Assembly (NCBI GenBank): GCA_031761405.1
Contig: JASEVX010000011.1
Span: 18,397,106 to 18,461,105 of the forward strand
Reading direction: 5' to 3'
DNA length: 64,000 nucleotides
Source of the DNA: Serripes groenlandicus
Taxonomy: Eukaryota; Mollusca; Bivalvia; Cardiida; Cardiidae
Each line of letters opens with the position of its first letter. The stretch's first letter is position 1. This document shows, piece after piece, positions 21,120 through 36,405 of the stretch. Both the position numbers and the translations under genes were made by a program. The notes below the pieces were generated by a model. It was given only the letters and a program-made list of their open reading frames with translations. It was not told the origin of the DNA and ran no database searches.

Positions 21120-21495
21120 GACACACACACACATACAAACACACACCCACACACCCAGACCCCCCGCCCCCACACACGCACGCAAGCACGCACGCACACA
21201 CGCACGCACGCAATCACGCACACACAGGCATGCATGCATGCAGGCATGCATGCAGGCAGGCAGGCAGGCAGGCAGGCAAGCAGGCAGGAAGGCAGGAAGG
21301 CAGGCAAGCAGGCAGGCAGGCAGGCAGGAAGGCAAGCAGGCAGGTAGGCAAGCAGGCAGGCAGGCAGGTAGGCAGACAGACAGGCAGACAGGCAGGTAGG
21401 CAGGCAGGCAGGCAGACAGACAGACATGCAGGCAGGCAGGCAGACCGACAGGCAGGAAGGAAGGCAGGAAGGCAGACAGGCAGACAGCCAGACGT
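21120..21495. repeat. Compound microsatellite, unit 2
   Basis: I see no length or base difference from unit 1, which is unexpected for a tetranucleotide tract. Confidence 0.95.
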
Positions 21496-24400
21496 CCCCT
21501 CCTAGTAATTGCTACTAGTCTTATATGTAATATATACTTGAAGTTAAATTGAAATAGTGTAACAACACTGTCTGATCTACACGATCTACAATGTTCACAT
21601 ACTACATCCATAACTTAAGAGACAAGCTTAGTTTACCGAAATATAGTAATACAGAAAGACATACATGATGATAGACATGTATACATACAAACAAACGCAT
21701 AGACAGATAAACGTACACAATGCCATGTTTAAAGATGCATACAGGCAGATTGACAGTTACACCAACAGATAAACGGAGAGATAGACGGACATGCATGTAA
21801 ACATACAAATAGAGACATAAATACAGATAGACATACACTCAGATAGACATAATTTGAGAAAGGCATAAATTCAGTGGCAATATCTGGACGCAATCCATTG
21901 TTACGATTTTGATACGATACAGCAGAATCTGTCACGAATATTAATATACACGATTGCAATCCGACTAGACAACATCGGGTGAATTTTTCGAATGTACGGG
22001 ACGAACCTAACTGTCGGGACTGCCTGGCTGACCTCTCCGGACCATTCCCGAACCGTAGGACTCGGTTAAGAACGTATAGGACTGCGTTCAGACAAATATA
22101 GGATATTATAAATCATTAAGGATAGTAATCCGAGTGTTTCACTTTTAGTGTCGTAGCGCTGTCCTATCTCAAACGGTATCAATAATCGGCACTGTGTGAA
22201 CGCCGCATTACGAAGACCTTGCAGATCACCCCGATAAAAAGGTTATCAACTCGGGGCGTTATCGCCATTAAATCCAGCAATTTGGCCAATTAAAGACCAA
22301 ATCACGACTGTAATGTGATGCTTAGAACTACGTCAAAGGCGCTGCTGACTCGCTGCCACTACAATTACACCCATACCAATGCCTGGAAGACTGTAGGATG
22401 ATGTCGCTACGCTGGTGTTGACCATATTGCATTTATAGTACGCTTCTAGTACGATTGTTTGGGATGTCCATATAAATCGGGGGTGTTCATGCATTTCATG
22501 TCAGTTCTTTCCCAACTTCGAAGATGAACGGGCCTGGTGCTGATTTGATTCAACTGGCTCTGCTCCAACAAGACAAGATGCTGGTTAAAATCTAGATGGA
22601 GTAATAGTTTCCAGATAAATAGTTGCGTTTTTAATACGACAACAGATATATCACCACGATGCTACTACGCTGCAAAAACGATAATGGCCTTCCCAATTTT
22701 AATAAAACTTTGTCCCGATTTGTGTTACGCTTATTTTTGTAAACAGCTGGTGAAGTGGTTATTTAAGCAAAACAAACATACTATTTCCAATGAAGATCCG
22801 GTCGTGCGAAAGAGATACACTGTGGATTTTGTGAACATTATAGATCCAGATCAGCCTGTCCTTACACACTCACAATATCGTGAAACTGAAGTATAATTTA
22901 TAAAATGGGACAAGAATCAAAGCTACATCATGATCGCCGAGTTTTGCCAGGTTATGCCTTCACATTCTTTCTTATATAAATAGCCTGGGTGGTGTAGTAG
23001 TACTAATAGCTTTCGTATCGTGTGCAGGCGGTCGCAGTTTTGCTTCCCGGCCGGGTCATGCAAAATTATTTTAACAATTGCATTATTTACTTCCTCTCAT
23101 TGGTGCTCAGGATTTTCGGGTTAGCATTACGACTGACTAGTAGTGCTAGTAGCTTATCCCGGAATCGCCGAGATATAACTGAAAGATGTAAACTACGAAA
23201 CAAACTAACGCAGATTTTAGAGTATTTCTCTCATTTTCTTTTTGTTCCTGTGTCTATAAAAATAAACAGGAATAACTTCGTTGAAAATAAACCAAAATAA
23301 CTTAAGGCCCTGACACAATGTCATGATGGCGTACTATAGTAAGTTATCACTTCTGCAATGAACCAACAATGGCGTCGAGATTGGTCACATCCCCTTATAT
23401 ATCGCTATCGTATATAATGTGAATTAGTAAATATTCAATGTTTATACAATTCGTAAACTCTCCAGCGGTCCAATACATCTTGGTGTTAGGAATCAATACG
23501 TAGAAAATGAAGCAAACTTCCTTCAGAATTGAAAAGTTAAACCGGTTGGTCACACAACAAATGTTGTCTCTGAACCCTTTTGCTTGCTACACCTTGTCCA
23601 TAGGACGCCGCCATTATAAGTATATGCCTGTTCCTATATATAATGTTATGGTAGCGGCAGGTAACTCCAGACTATATTTTTGGTGCATCTCTTCAACGAA
23701 CTTAATTGGCGAAACAGGACGAGATTATGTTCCAATTTTCTTTGAACGTAGAATTCGTACAATGAACGCGTGGATATTCGAGAGGCCATGAAGGTCAAAA
23801 ATACGTTACAGGGGAAAAAACGCGCCATTTAATGATGTATTAAGATATTTGCAGGATAATTGTTTGTTAAGTATTGAACAATAGTTCATAACACGAACAT
23901 TATGTAAAGTTTATTGTGTCGCTTCCTAGAAACTTCCACTTTTCGCGATATTCTTGACCCCAACCGTCGCCCTGCTCCCGCATCTGCGTACAATGAAAAC
24001 TGAGGATGCACTGAATCACCCGAATCTCTACCGTCGGAATATATGTTATGCTTACATAAATACATATTTTGAAAAACACTGAAAGTTTTATTTCTTGGTG
24101 ATGTATTTTGTATGTTAATTAACCTTGCAACATGTATTTGTTAGTAACGATAATCGGACTAAATTATCCGAAGATCTTCAGTTCTAGTTTAACCCCGTTT
24201 CCGGTTGTGCATGAAATATGCCTTAAAACATATAGGCACATATATGGAGAATTTCTAGAAATGAAGGTTAAATAAAAAATTAAATAGTTGGATAAATTGT
24301 TGCCATATGAAAAATTGCTCATCGTCTGCTTAAAAAATGCCTCTGCAAGACGAACGGATTTAAGAGTCAATGCCATACAGTTATTAACATTCAGGGTGGG

Positions 24401-25422
24401 CACACTCATCATTCGACTTTTCTCCAATCCACGAGTTAATCCGTATTGCAGTTTTGGCTTTTTCAATATCAACCCCTCTATCATTTTTTGTCTTCGATTT
24501 TTGATTGACTTGAAATTACTACGATCAAATGACATATATCTTTTAATATATCATGAAATTGTCAGCACTATTATACAAATATTAAACAAAGCACTGCCAA
24601 ATGTATACCTGCACAGTTATAAGTTGTGTTAAGTGTATAATGGTTGTCTTATTTCAATATACCGTTTTCAAATATAAAGGTGAATAACTCATTTCATGTG
24701 ACTTCATGTGTTAATATTATGTTTATATTGATGGTGCCTTATAGACCAAGCGGATCGGTTGTGGTAACTTTGCATACAACTTGTTATTCATGTATCCAAA
24801 ATGTACGCAGGTCACGATACTAAACGATTGGTCTTACCTTTTTTATCTTTCAGGCGAGAATGAACGCGTCTGTAGTAAACGGCGATCGACACATTATGGC
24901 AAAATGATTTCAACGCTACTGAATATATTTGCCAAGATGTTTTAAAGTCTTCTGCTCGAGATGTGTTGTTTGTGGAAAAGAGTCAAGCGCATTAAGACAA
25001 AAGCTTGTAAAGAAGTAGAAGGTAAATTGTATTTTATAAACACTGTCGCCTACAACGTCTATTTAAAGTCAGATTGTTCAAATGAGACCGGTATAGGTAT
25101 AGGTATATGTACATGTACCACGGCATGCGATTAGGGGTCTAACTGCATCTGTTTACAGTGAAGTCTCGGTGGATCCTCGGGTGAGCCTGTGCATACTGTA
25201 TTCACTGTCTGCCTATATGATATATATATATATATAGGGAATATTATGTTGCAGTAGCGATGCCGGTTTTAGTATACAACGATGGTTGTGGACAATGGAA
25301 ATCTCGCGAAGGAGATATCAATTTGACTACACCGAGTAGACAATACAATGTCTCGAAACTGCAACGAAATATTCCTTTTATTATATACCTAGTATAACTC
25401 TCAAGACAGAAAATAAACCGTT

Positions 25423-25662
25423 TCAATAATTCTCAGTCATGTCACGGCTGCCAGTTTGACCTATGTGTTTCCTAGTTTCTCTCACACCAGTATTCCACAC
25501 AAGTTTTGCCAAGCAACTGGCTGCATTTCCACAATGACCGTTAGCCCATTGCTAGAAGATGAATGACGCTTGTCGCATTAACTTTTGTCGGAATGAATAT
25601 TTGCCGAATTAGGGATCGTACTCGCAAGCCCCCGAATTGATAGCCGGCGTCGCTATCGGGGC
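25423..25662 (-). mobile_element. Degenerate SINE (Meta-type core), unit 2
   Basis: Matches 10513-10752 with no difference noticed. Confidence 0.65.
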
Positions 25663-27391
25663 CCGGTTCAACGGATTTGAATAAATAGGAAGCTTATATG
25701 TGCCAAACTATTTTTAAATTATGCCAGTTCTTTGGACAGGACCATTTCCCATTCCGTGGGAAACGTGGCAGCAAGGCAGCATGGAATTTTATTGTTCTAT
25801 CTCCTCTAATAGAATATCACCTTAGCTATGGTAACCAGGGTTTTCCATGTTAGTTAATTTATCAATTTAACGAGCTTCACATTTGAATAAGTAATCAATA
25901 AAAGACAATGAATACGTAATCGCAAATGCGTTTCATAGTTGTATCATTCACCGTTTTGGTTTGGTCAGAAGTTATCCCTACGGCTGTTAAAAAATAGTGT
26001 ACGCTTTGATGAGGATATGCACATTGTATACATCTTTCTTTTGCCTTACTATGCACATTATTCGATTTAAACCATTTGCGTTTGGTCGCGTAATGAACGT
26101 CGACGATAATTAGTTTAACGGTCGTAGTAAACTTTAGTCTGAAGAACACCAGTTGTGGTTAACGAACTGGAAAGCGATTATCGATATAATTAGGTCCAGA
26201 CATGGAGGGAGAACTTGGTATACAGCTCTTTTCATAACAATATATCCCTTATTATCCAACCAAATCCTATGATGTGGGTACTCAAAAAGAAGTCTCTTTC
26301 CGACGATTTGTTTGAGAACTCACAAAAATTGGTAGGAGGGTCAAATAATGATGTAGAACGTATAAAACGCCCAATATGTCGAGCTCTGGTCCATCACCGA
26401 TATACATGACGCATTTGCTAATGAAAGTTTAGTGTATTGATACAAATATATGAAATGCTTTTCTAGTGAATTGTTGAGAAATGGACTCATCTTGGTCAAT
26501 TTACTGCTTCAACGATTGGTTTAACTAGTCTTACTTTGCAATAAATCAAGATATGAAATGAACAAATAAACAGAACAATTGCAAGTTTAGATGTAACAAC
26601 GAGATGTGTTGCCCTTTCTGAACATCTAACGTGAAAAGTTAATTTTTATTCTAGACATAGCACTCATGAAAATCACTTTTGAGTTCAGAGATGACAGTGT
26701 CGATATCTTCTTAAGGATCTCTTTAAGCAACGAATTCCATTACACTTTATTCTGTTTTAAATACCGTTATAAATTATATTTGCTTGGGATAATAGTAAAT
26801 TGCCATTTTTATTTGTCAAGATGAACAGAGTAGTCGTCAATACTTTCTTTGTGCGTTTGCCTTTAGTCAACGCTCAAGGACCAGCAGGCAATTAATTCTC
26901 TTATTCAACTCTATACCACAAATATGCAGACGACATTAATAAAACGTTGCAAAAATTGATTGAAAATCTAAATTAACACGGTACATATTGAATCAACTCG
27001 ATTTAATGAGAAATTTCGATTATAATGCAATAGTTACGAGGTCGTCGTAAGACAAGGTACAATCGACCGTCAACAATAATCAGACTGACAAGGCAGGAGA
27101 TACAAAACGACGTTTGGTTTTGAGGTAAGAGAGCGAGGCTCGGTAGTGGGATGTCGTGGGTTAGATCTCATGCCGAGGCATACCAAAGTCCTTTTAATGG
27201 CATTTCTTGGCACTGTGCTTGTTAGATATGGACTAAAGGTGTAATTTACTCAGGACGCGTCGTTATATAACTTGGAGACTAGGGTAGTTATATGAAAGTT
27301 AAAACAGATTGGTTGCACTTGTTTAAGTATTAGATTATTACAGAATATTTCAAATATTTCAATCAATAATAAAGATGCTATCGGTCAGTCT

Positions 27392-30300
27392 TCAAGCCTT
27401 CATGATCACAAACAGCATGGCCAATGTCAAACTAACAGATCCTGAAATTATAAAGGGCCGTTATAAAGATAAGTTTGGTATAATCCGGACAAACAGTATT
27501 GACCGCGTCAAATAAGTGTACGGCCTTGCGTTCAATTGGCACATCAACGGAACATGTTTCGCTCAAAGCCAGTAAGTGTCAGTAATTTTCCCCTATAAAA
27601 CAAGACTTCGTCGAAACGGGTGTACGTATAACTGGTACAGTTCAGAGTGAATTGTATGCAAGGTTAACTACATTTACAAAACGGAAATAAGTACTTTGTT
27701 AAAAATAGATTAGCCCTATGTTAAACATTGTCATTTAATACGTGCCCGTTAAAACATTTTCACACCCTACCCGGTAAGTCTACGATGAAGGGATGCTATT
27801 AGGTATGTCTTCAATAGACGTACATGGAAGGTTTTGATGACTGATAGACTTACAGACTCACACGAGTCTCCCATTGTTGACAAATGCAAAGACCCGTTAA
27901 CTGTTCAAGTACCCTGGCCTTATTGACAAAAACAAAGACCATTACCTTTAAATGTATTAGTCTTACCATTAGCGCGAGTAGATCCTCCGAGAACATCTTT
28001 GATTATCAATCTTTTGCTGAAAGATGCAATTTCGGCACTATCGTCATCTGCATCGTTGCTAGAGAGTGCACGCCTCCTTCGTGCACCACAAGACTGAAGT
28101 ATATATCGAGTTGTTATAGAGACATCGTTTCGACAAATGTGTAACCATTATTTGTAAGAAATATGACAAGCGTCATCCCATTTCAAAAAATAAAAGGAAT
28201 ATGGAACTTGGAATTCAAATACAACTGAAATTAATGTTGGTAAATGCAACCGAAATTTAGAATGGATTCAATCCATCTAACTTGTATTCCAGCTACTTGG
28301 ATCATTTAACCCTTCTGATAAGCGATATATTTTAAATATAGAGTGAGACTCATTATGACTTACAATAACACAGTCACTGCTGGAGATACAAATTTTGACA
28401 GTACACTCTAAAACCACAACATCAGTGTCGAAGAACTTGAATGCATGAAATGTCATGTCGTAATCAACCTCGTGGGTTGCGACTGTCTTAGTAAAATCGG
28501 ACACCAGATTTTCATCATCGGAACAGCTGAAAAAGACAAGAAAATAAGCAAAACACCATGGAAATAGATTGTAAGTCTATAGAAACAGACATTGCTCGAG
28601 TGAGCAATTAAGTGTCTCGCCAGTCAAAAATATTATTTCCTACGATACATTGATTGATGTTTAACAATTTCTCAGTTATATCACGGCGGCCAGTTCACCT
28701 ACTCATGCATTTCCTGGTACTCCACACAACAATCTTCCCAAGCAACTGGCTGCTTTTCCATATAGACATAGCCCATTGGTGGAAGAAGAATGACGCATGT
28801 CGCATTGACTTGTCAATCGTCGGAAAGAAAGTTGGCCGAGCCGGGATTCGAACTCACAACCCCCGGATTGACAGCCCGCGTCGCTACCGACTGAGCTCCC
28901 GGTGCTCGGCTCCTACGATACAAGATGATATAATTCGATCAGGGAAGATCAGTTGAACGAAAGAGAATAAAATAAGTGCATGACTTTCGTGAACATACCC
29001 GTTTGTGATGAGAATCTTAGAATTGCTTCCGCCTTTTGCAACACAGGTTAAAGGCTTCATGGTATAATTATCTGAAATGAGTATATAACTTGGATAACAA
29101 TAATCGTATCAATTACACTGACAATATTTCTCTATTTAACTAATAGACGCTAATAAGTCTATTAGATGGATATTCTGGAAACAGACATCGAGAGAGTGTT
29201 GTAGAATTTACTTCAAATCGTAGAAAAATATTGAAAGTTATTTATCTTGGTTGCTAAATAACGGATGACTGCATGGAATATAATTATATGAGTTGGCTTT
29301 GAAAGCTCACCAAAATATGTACACATGTATAATGAAATGTCACTATCTTACTTGGTCCATTGATCTTGAAAGTCAGGTCCTGTCCTACTGTGGCCGTATT
29401 AACAACATTTGCACCAAGAAAGAAGTCAGCGGTGATATCATAGTATGGATCCGATGATTCAACAGTGTGGTTAACGCTGGAAACCAAGTACGAGACGATT
29501 ACGTGAATTCAACAGAATAAGTACATCATAACTATGGTAATATTGAAATTAGCTTAATCCACACTAACTATAGTCTAGTAGAATGATTGAAGCAGTTTAA
29601 GTCGTAACAGAGTTTACAGTAGATTAAACCAACTAAATCGCCCCGGCTGGTAAGAGAGTGTTATCTTATATCTCACTATAAATCAATCCAGGACATTTCA
29701 GACCACGACTTGGAATAATAATGTTGTGCAGAAAACGTTGACGAATCAAAGCAATGTTTCAACGTTCGTCGATAGATACTAATGACTTCAAGTAATATAT
29801 AAGGTGAACCATGTGTTATCAAGACATGCACTAGTTATTCCGAACTTTATATGCAAAAAGTTGTTCTGTATGAAACAAAGCTTTAACGAATGAAATAAGC
29901 GAAATGTAAATACCTCACTTCAGTCAGGTTTCCAAACAAGGTTACGTTATAGTCACTCAAAGGGGCACACTGGAATGTATACTTGACACCTGCTCCTCCA
30001 ATAATATCGTCATCACTCAAAGTTCGGTCAGAGAAATAGGCAGTGATATTGTTAGACTGTATGAAAGTGAGAGATATTAGCTTATCGGATTAAATAATCA
30101 TTTACATTAACATAAAACAAGAATCGCGTAGGCGCTTGTGAATGTTAAATGTATTGCGTCAAAAAATACCTTGAATGTTAGTGTATATATATGGAAATAT
30201 AACAACTTAACCGTCTTGACAGCGATATTATAAATAACTAGGTTGGTTTTCATAGCTAGACTGGATTATAACAAACCATATCTACTTCCATGTTCAACTA

Positions 30301-32117
30301 CAGTGGTTGAATAATGTAATCATATGCATAAGTTTTAGCACAGTATTCATGTATATGCATAAGTTTTGACACTAACTGAAACGAAGTATTTAAGCCTTCA
30401 TCCATTTTCATTGACGACATGATCAAGTTTTAAAAATATTCCAAGAGAATACCGCGTGTGTTTGAGGAAGTAGTAAAGCTAACAACGAAGGAATATTCTG
30501 AAACATTTCATAACAGGTGCCAAAAGACCTTAAACCCAAAGAACGAAAATACCCAACACCCAGGTATGGCTGCGTGCAAGTTGTGCTCAGAAAGCAAAAA
30601 GATATATAGCATTCCTATTAAGATGCATGTAGCTTAGAGACCTAATGTTCCCGTTCTAAATATCGTATGAAATGAGAAAGCTTACCGTAGAACCACAGGT
30701 AAAGATAACGGTAGCATGACCGTCATCAGTGTCTTGTGTACAATTCGTGATAGAACCGCTGCTAGAATAAAAAGCTCTGTAATGGGTGAAGACAGCGGAA
30801 TTTGGATTTTTGAATTGAATCGTCTGATTTGGGAAACACTCTGGAATTAAAATAAATAATTTCATTCTTTATATGTACTTTGTACGTTATGAACAGATCA
30901 TAAACTAGTTTTTTTATTTACAATGTTACACAAATTAGACTAGTCTGATTAAGCATGCTTAATATACTCCAGAAATATATATATATATTGGGGGGAAAAA
31001 TGGCCACAGACCCACTCAAATTAAACACATTTATATTTTTGGGATATTACCCAATGCAATTAACAACTTTTCAAATACACAATTATGCGTTATCAAAACA
31101 AGCACATACCAAGTGTTGCTCAAGTTCTATATATCAAACAGGTTATACTAATCATACTAAAATGTTAGCAGACGTGCCTCAGTAGCTCAAGTCTGTAGCA
31201 TCCAAAAAGTTTCTGGAGATCACAAATGAAAGTCCGATGGAGTTTTGAATTTCATTATGGTTTAAAAAAAGACACTTTTATAAAATTGAACTCACTGAAA
31301 TCATCGCCCATAACGTCACAAGCCATTACGACCAACATAACGAATACTGCAACTCTCAACATCTGTAAAATAAAACGAGTCCATTTAGAAATCAACTTGT
31401 AAATCCTGCTCAACCAATGTAGTTCACTTTTCGTGAAATACATTGGACTCGCGATATCTTGAGCAGAGCACAAGTCGATTACATCGTTTTAACTCGAACC
31501 ATATCAATAAACGGATATCTTCATCAAAGCAGGGTAGTAGAAATCACCGATTGCTCATACTAGCAAACATAACTGCATCTGTCGTTTTCTTTTCAGGTTT
31601 TAAAATTGCGACTCTTAAAATGTACCAGTTAAATTGTCCATAGTTGAGATACTTCCAAATTACAGACGGTTTTTGAAAATGTGGGAAAAGGAGATACAGT
31701 CTCAACTCTAATTAACACTTTCATGTTATTTCATTCTTCAGCGTTATTATTAACTCGGAATTCTCTTGAAATAAAATGTGCACGGGTTAAATCGGTTTTA
31801 CAATAAATGCGAAATTTGAGAGTTGGAAAACTAAAACTACATTTGTCCAGTTACACACCTTTTCCTTGGATGCGTTTTTTGAAAAAGTACAGAAGACATA
31901 ATATCAGTTAAGCCTTTACCACTTACAGATGCTTTCCGATGCATCTGCAGAATACGGCTTTTGGAAGTTGTGGCAAAAGGAGTAATCCAAGTAATTTCCT
32001 CCCTTAACACTCAAAGTCGTCAAATTTGCTGTATTTGAGAAATTGTTAAATGGTAATTTACCGTGGATCTAAACCGCCACAATTTGGTACAACAGTAACA
32101 AAAAGAAAACCTACCAT
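27392..32117 (-). CDS. Secreted ZP-domain glycoprotein, unit 2
   Basis: Exons: 32115-32117, 31296-31362, 30686-30840, 29914-30056, 29352-29476, 28999-29071, 28364-28526, 27967-28093, 27392-27441. All splice sites are intact. The product equals that of unit 1 except residue 193 (after CSDD in ZP-C), which is Glu because base 28512 is T. The Cys set, sequons, RRRR site and tail are unchanged, so this copy should be functional if expressed. Confidence 0.88.
28638..28922 (-). mobile_element. SINE in ZP intron, unit 2
   Basis: The 12-bp TSD copies are at 28638-28649 and 28911-28922. Same site as in unit 1. Confidence 0.82.
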
Positions 32118-32223
32118 TCTAAGCTATCTTCTTACGCTTCTCGCCGAGTGTCAACTAGTCAACCTTTCTGGAACGCCTGCTCTTTAAACTGATAATGTCT
32201 TCGGCGTCGGTCTTATTTATATA
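32118..32223 (-). promoter_or_regulatory. TATA promoter and 5' UTR exon of ZP gene, unit 2
   Basis: The TATA box is at 32214-32223 and exon 1 ends at 32115. No difference from unit 1 was noticed. Confidence 0.6.
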
Positions 32224-33580
32224 GTCATTTATGCTAATGCACGAGACTTTGAATACAATTCATGTGCTCGTGAACATTTTAATACCTGTAGTTGTGGACC
32301 TATGTCACAAGAAAATGAGCCCACCACGTGTTCCTATCTTTTATTCAATTTTTACAAATAAAATGTCTATCTTTTACAATAAATGCCAGATTTAAAACAT
32401 GTGATTGTTTAAATTTCTGCTCTAGCAAAAACATAACTTGATACGGATCTACAATACTTTAATGGCATTGAATCAATTTTCCTAAGTCACATTTTTCTTT
32501 GACACAGTAATTTTACAAACATTTGAAAGGGCTGACCAATATTCAATGGAATGACAGGAATTCGAAATGTTCACACACGATGTATCAGTCTCATTATCAT
32601 GGTGAAGTGCCCTTGGAAAATGCACATTTCTAGTACTGGTTTGTTTACCAATGGATCATGAATGAGCGAACTGTCGCCGTGCTATAGGTGAACTACGGTT
32701 GAAAACGGCGTAAAATAGAAAGAATAAAAAGAAACCTCATCACAACCAGAGGTAACTTCGCTTGCTAGTATATATATATATATCTGATAACTGCCCCATA
32801 CAGGTTGAATCAAAATCGTTAAGTATATAACAGTGGAGATAACCCATATAGATAAACGAGATAGAGAAGCGGTGTTTGTCAAGTGTTCAGATTGTATAGT
32901 GTAAGTGTATGGCCTTTTAAGCAGTGTCGTCTGATCCAATATACGTACAGAGAAGAATTTTGGTCTGATGTTAAAGATATTGCATATTTTCGTGCGGTTG
33001 TAGGAAATCCAACAAAGTTGTTGTTTCGTAACATTTTCCCACGTGCAGAAGCTTTCTGACGTCTCTGCAACAGACAACTTTTGAAAACTTTTGTTTAAAG
33101 TGATCCCCTTTCTCATCCTTATTTCAATGATAACGTTTTTAAAACGTTAACCATACTACATGTGTACAAGTGCTTTTCTTAGAAATATCAATTTTGGTTA
33201 AATCTTTACCAGCCCTTGATAAAGTCGGTCGGGTATTGAGTGCTAGCAAGCCTTTATCACGTGCGCGCATGCCTTTTCCCAGGTTCCTAAAGACACATTG
33301 TGTAAACAACCGAGCCAAGGCAGACAATATGCGGCCTTATTGTATGCACGTTTTGCGAGGTCTCACATGAAGATGTATGCAAGTGACTTAAGGGGCTACA
33401 ATCCTAGTTTTTGTCAGCATTTACATTCAAAATCTACATCGTCTACGCGGAAACTGAAGGCGCTGGCGAACCTATATATCTGTTTCACTTTTCCGCAGAG
33501 ACAACACGACTGCCTTTTACTTGACACGGCTCAATGTTACCCAAACGTAAACACACTCACACTATCATGAACCGATTTAT

Positions 33581-33760
33581 TGGGGTGTAACGCCGTTTTC
33601 AACAAAGTTTCAGTCATATTACGACGACCAGTTCACATACCCATGTGTTTCCTGGCTTTATCACACCAGTACTCCATTCAACAGTCTTTCCAACTAGACA
33701 AGATGGGGTTTGAACTTACAGCCCTGGATATTCAGCCCGCATCGCTGCCGACCGAAAACC
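33581..33760 (-). mobile_element. Degenerate SINE (Meta-type core), unit 2
   Basis: Matches 18671-18850. Confidence 0.7.
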
Positions 33761-34038
33761 AAAATAACGGCTTAGACTTATACCCCGTTCACCGTTCACA
33801 TAGCTCTGCGACCTTAAGCCTCAGTCACACATTCAGGAGGTTTACTGCCGTCCTTGATAGGACCATTCCCGATTAAAAAAATAAAAAGAATGATTAAGAT
33901 CCTGTAGTAACGGGAACGGGGTATAGGTATAATCATCACTTCTACAGCCTTGCTGTGTAAGCCGGCTTTTATAGCGACGTTGGTAGATTGGTTGACCTAT
34001 TCTTTAAAAACAATTCAAAAGCCTGATTAAGATCCCGT

Positions 34039-34420
34039 TGTAACGGGAACGGGGTATAGGTATAATCATCACTTCTACAGCCTTGCTTTGTAAGCCGGCT
34101 TTTATAGCGACGTTGGTAGAGTGGTTGACCTTTTCTTAAAGTTAAGCAACGTTCATCGCGGTTAGTGCCTGGATGGGTGACCCGCGATGGCTTAACGTCG
34201 GTACACGTTACAAATGGTGGCAGCGGTTGGATTTTGGGTTGATATCACCATCATCCCCGAACCCCAATGGTTCCCATTGAGTTTACATAGCTCTAGTGTA
34301 CTGCTTGTGTTCAGTTGTGTGACTTCGGGTCGAAGTCAAGAGAAAAGGGGGATAAATGTAACGGGAACGGGGTATAGGTTTACATACCACTTATACAGCC
34401 TTGCGGAAGACATCGTTACA
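34039..34420 (+). mobile_element. TRIM-like LTR element with 5S-type LTR, unit 2
   Basis: 5' LTR 34039-34212, PBS 34215-34227, hairpin 34321-34337, purine tract 34338-34352, 3' LTR 34357-34420. Sequence as in unit 1. Confidence 0.75.
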
Positions 34421-35222
34421 AAACTGTTTCACGTGATAGTCCCGTTCTATAAAAGAATCGTGCGACGGCGGATTCTAACTCCATCCACAGCAGTTCTACA
34501 ATGAGCCATCAATTATTGACAGATTGTCTCCATTTAAATTATATAATTTCATCTTTATAAGGAGTAAGTTACCTCACTATGCCTGCTAAGAAGAAGCCTG
34601 TGTCTGCTAAGAAAGAGGCTGCAAGACAACTAAGGAAAATGAAGCCTGGTGTAGTGGGGCAGGCGATAATCTCTGAAGCGTACTCATCAATGATGGCTTG
34701 GCATACTTCATGGACACACATTGACATCGTGTTACTGGGAACCCTTTATGTGCCTAGATGGGTGACCCGCGATGGCTTAACGTCGGTACACGTTACAAAT
34801 GGTGGCAGCGGTTGGATGTTGGGTTGATATCACCATCATCTCCGAACCCCAATGGTTCCCAGTGAGTTTACATAGCTCTAGTGTACTGCTTGTGTTCAGT
34901 TGTGTGACTTCGGGTCGAAGTCAAGAGAAAAGGAGGAGAAATGTAACGGGAACGGGGTATAGGTATGCATATCACTTATACAGCCTTGCGGAAGACATCG
35001 TTACAAAACTGTTTCACGTGATAGTCCCGTTCTATAAAAGTATCGTCCGACGGCGGATTCTAACTTCATCCACAGCAGTTCTACAATGAGCCATCAGTTA
35101 TTGGCAGATTGTCTCCATTTAAATTATATAATTTCATCTTTATAAGGAGTAAGTTACCTCACTATGCCTGCTAAGAAGAAGCCTGTGTCTGCTAAGAAAA
35201 AAGCTGCAAGACAACTAAGGAA

Positions 35223-36011
35223 AATGAAGCCTGGTGTAGTGGGGCAGGCGATAACCTCTGCAGCGTACTCATCAATGATGGCTTGGCATACTTCATGGAC
35301 ACATATTGACATCGTGTTACTGGGAACCACTTTATGCTGCTGTAACTGTCGCTGGATGTCAGATGCCTCATGGTACAGGCAAATGTCAGTCCTGGATCAA
35401 TGGCTTGCCTCCACCAGTAATCTTGTTTGGTTACGCGGAGTGTGATCCGAGAAACGACTTCATCGTACAGTTCCATGGGCATCCTCATGTAGTTGATGAA
35501 AGCTTCTGGATCTTCTTCTCTCGGCTCTCTCACCAATGTGTCGTACTTGCTGAGCAGCTACCTTCTGGATATCCAGGGCTTGACACAGTATCTTCTTTTT
35601 CTACCGGGTTGCAGTGCTCTTCTGTTCAAATAATTACTGGCAAACAGAGGGTCTTCTTCTCTACCTTCCATTTACATGAGATCAACCTGCTTTTGTTTGT
35701 TTGTTTGTTTGTTTGGAGTTTAACGCCGCTTTCAACAGCTTTGGTCATATCACGGCGGTCAGTGCACCTACCCATGTTTTCCTGGCTTTCCCACACCAGT
35801 ACTTACACAACATTCTTTCGAAGCCACTGACTACTTTCTCACATATATCAGAGGTGAGAGGCAATGGAAAACATCGCCCGAAAGAATGTCGCCGCAACCG
35901 GGTATCGAACCCGTGATCTCCAGATCACGAGTCAGATACGCTACCAATTGAGCTACCCGGCCGGGTCAGATCAACCTGCTGCAGAAGTCTCTGCCTACGT
36001 GTAGCATTCAT
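35223..36011 (-). pseudogene. HARBI1-like transposase relic, unit 3
   Basis: Same lesions as the other copies. Base 35449 is G, as in unit 2. Confidence 0.85.
35679..35980 (-). mobile_element. Full-length SINE with 13-bp TSD, unit 3
   Basis: TSDs are at 35679-35691 and 35968-35980. Sequence as in unit 1. Confidence 0.85.
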
Positions 36012-36029
36012 GGTTGACCAGTCATGAAT

Positions 36030-36405
36030 GACACACACACACATACAAACACACACCCACACACCCAGACCCCCCGCCCCCACACACGCACGCAAGCACG
36101 CACGCACACACGCACGTACGCAATCACGCACACACAGGCATGCATGCATGCAGGCATGCATGCAGGCAGGCAGGCAGGCAGGCAGGCAAGCAGGCAGGAA
36201 GGCAGGAAGGCAGGCAAGCAGGCAGGCAGGCAGGCAGGAAGGCAAGCAGGCAGGTAGGCAAGCAGGCAGGCAGGCAGGTAGGCAGACAGACAGGCAGACA
36301 GGCAGGTAGGCAGGCAGGCAGGCAGACAGACAGACATGCAGGCAGGCAGGCAGACCGACAGGCAGGAAGGAAGGCAGGAAGGCAGACAGGCAGACAGCCA
36401 GACGT
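36030..36405. repeat. Compound microsatellite, unit 3
   Basis: One substitution (CGCACGTACG at about 36117) is the only change seen in the tract among all four units. Confidence 0.95.
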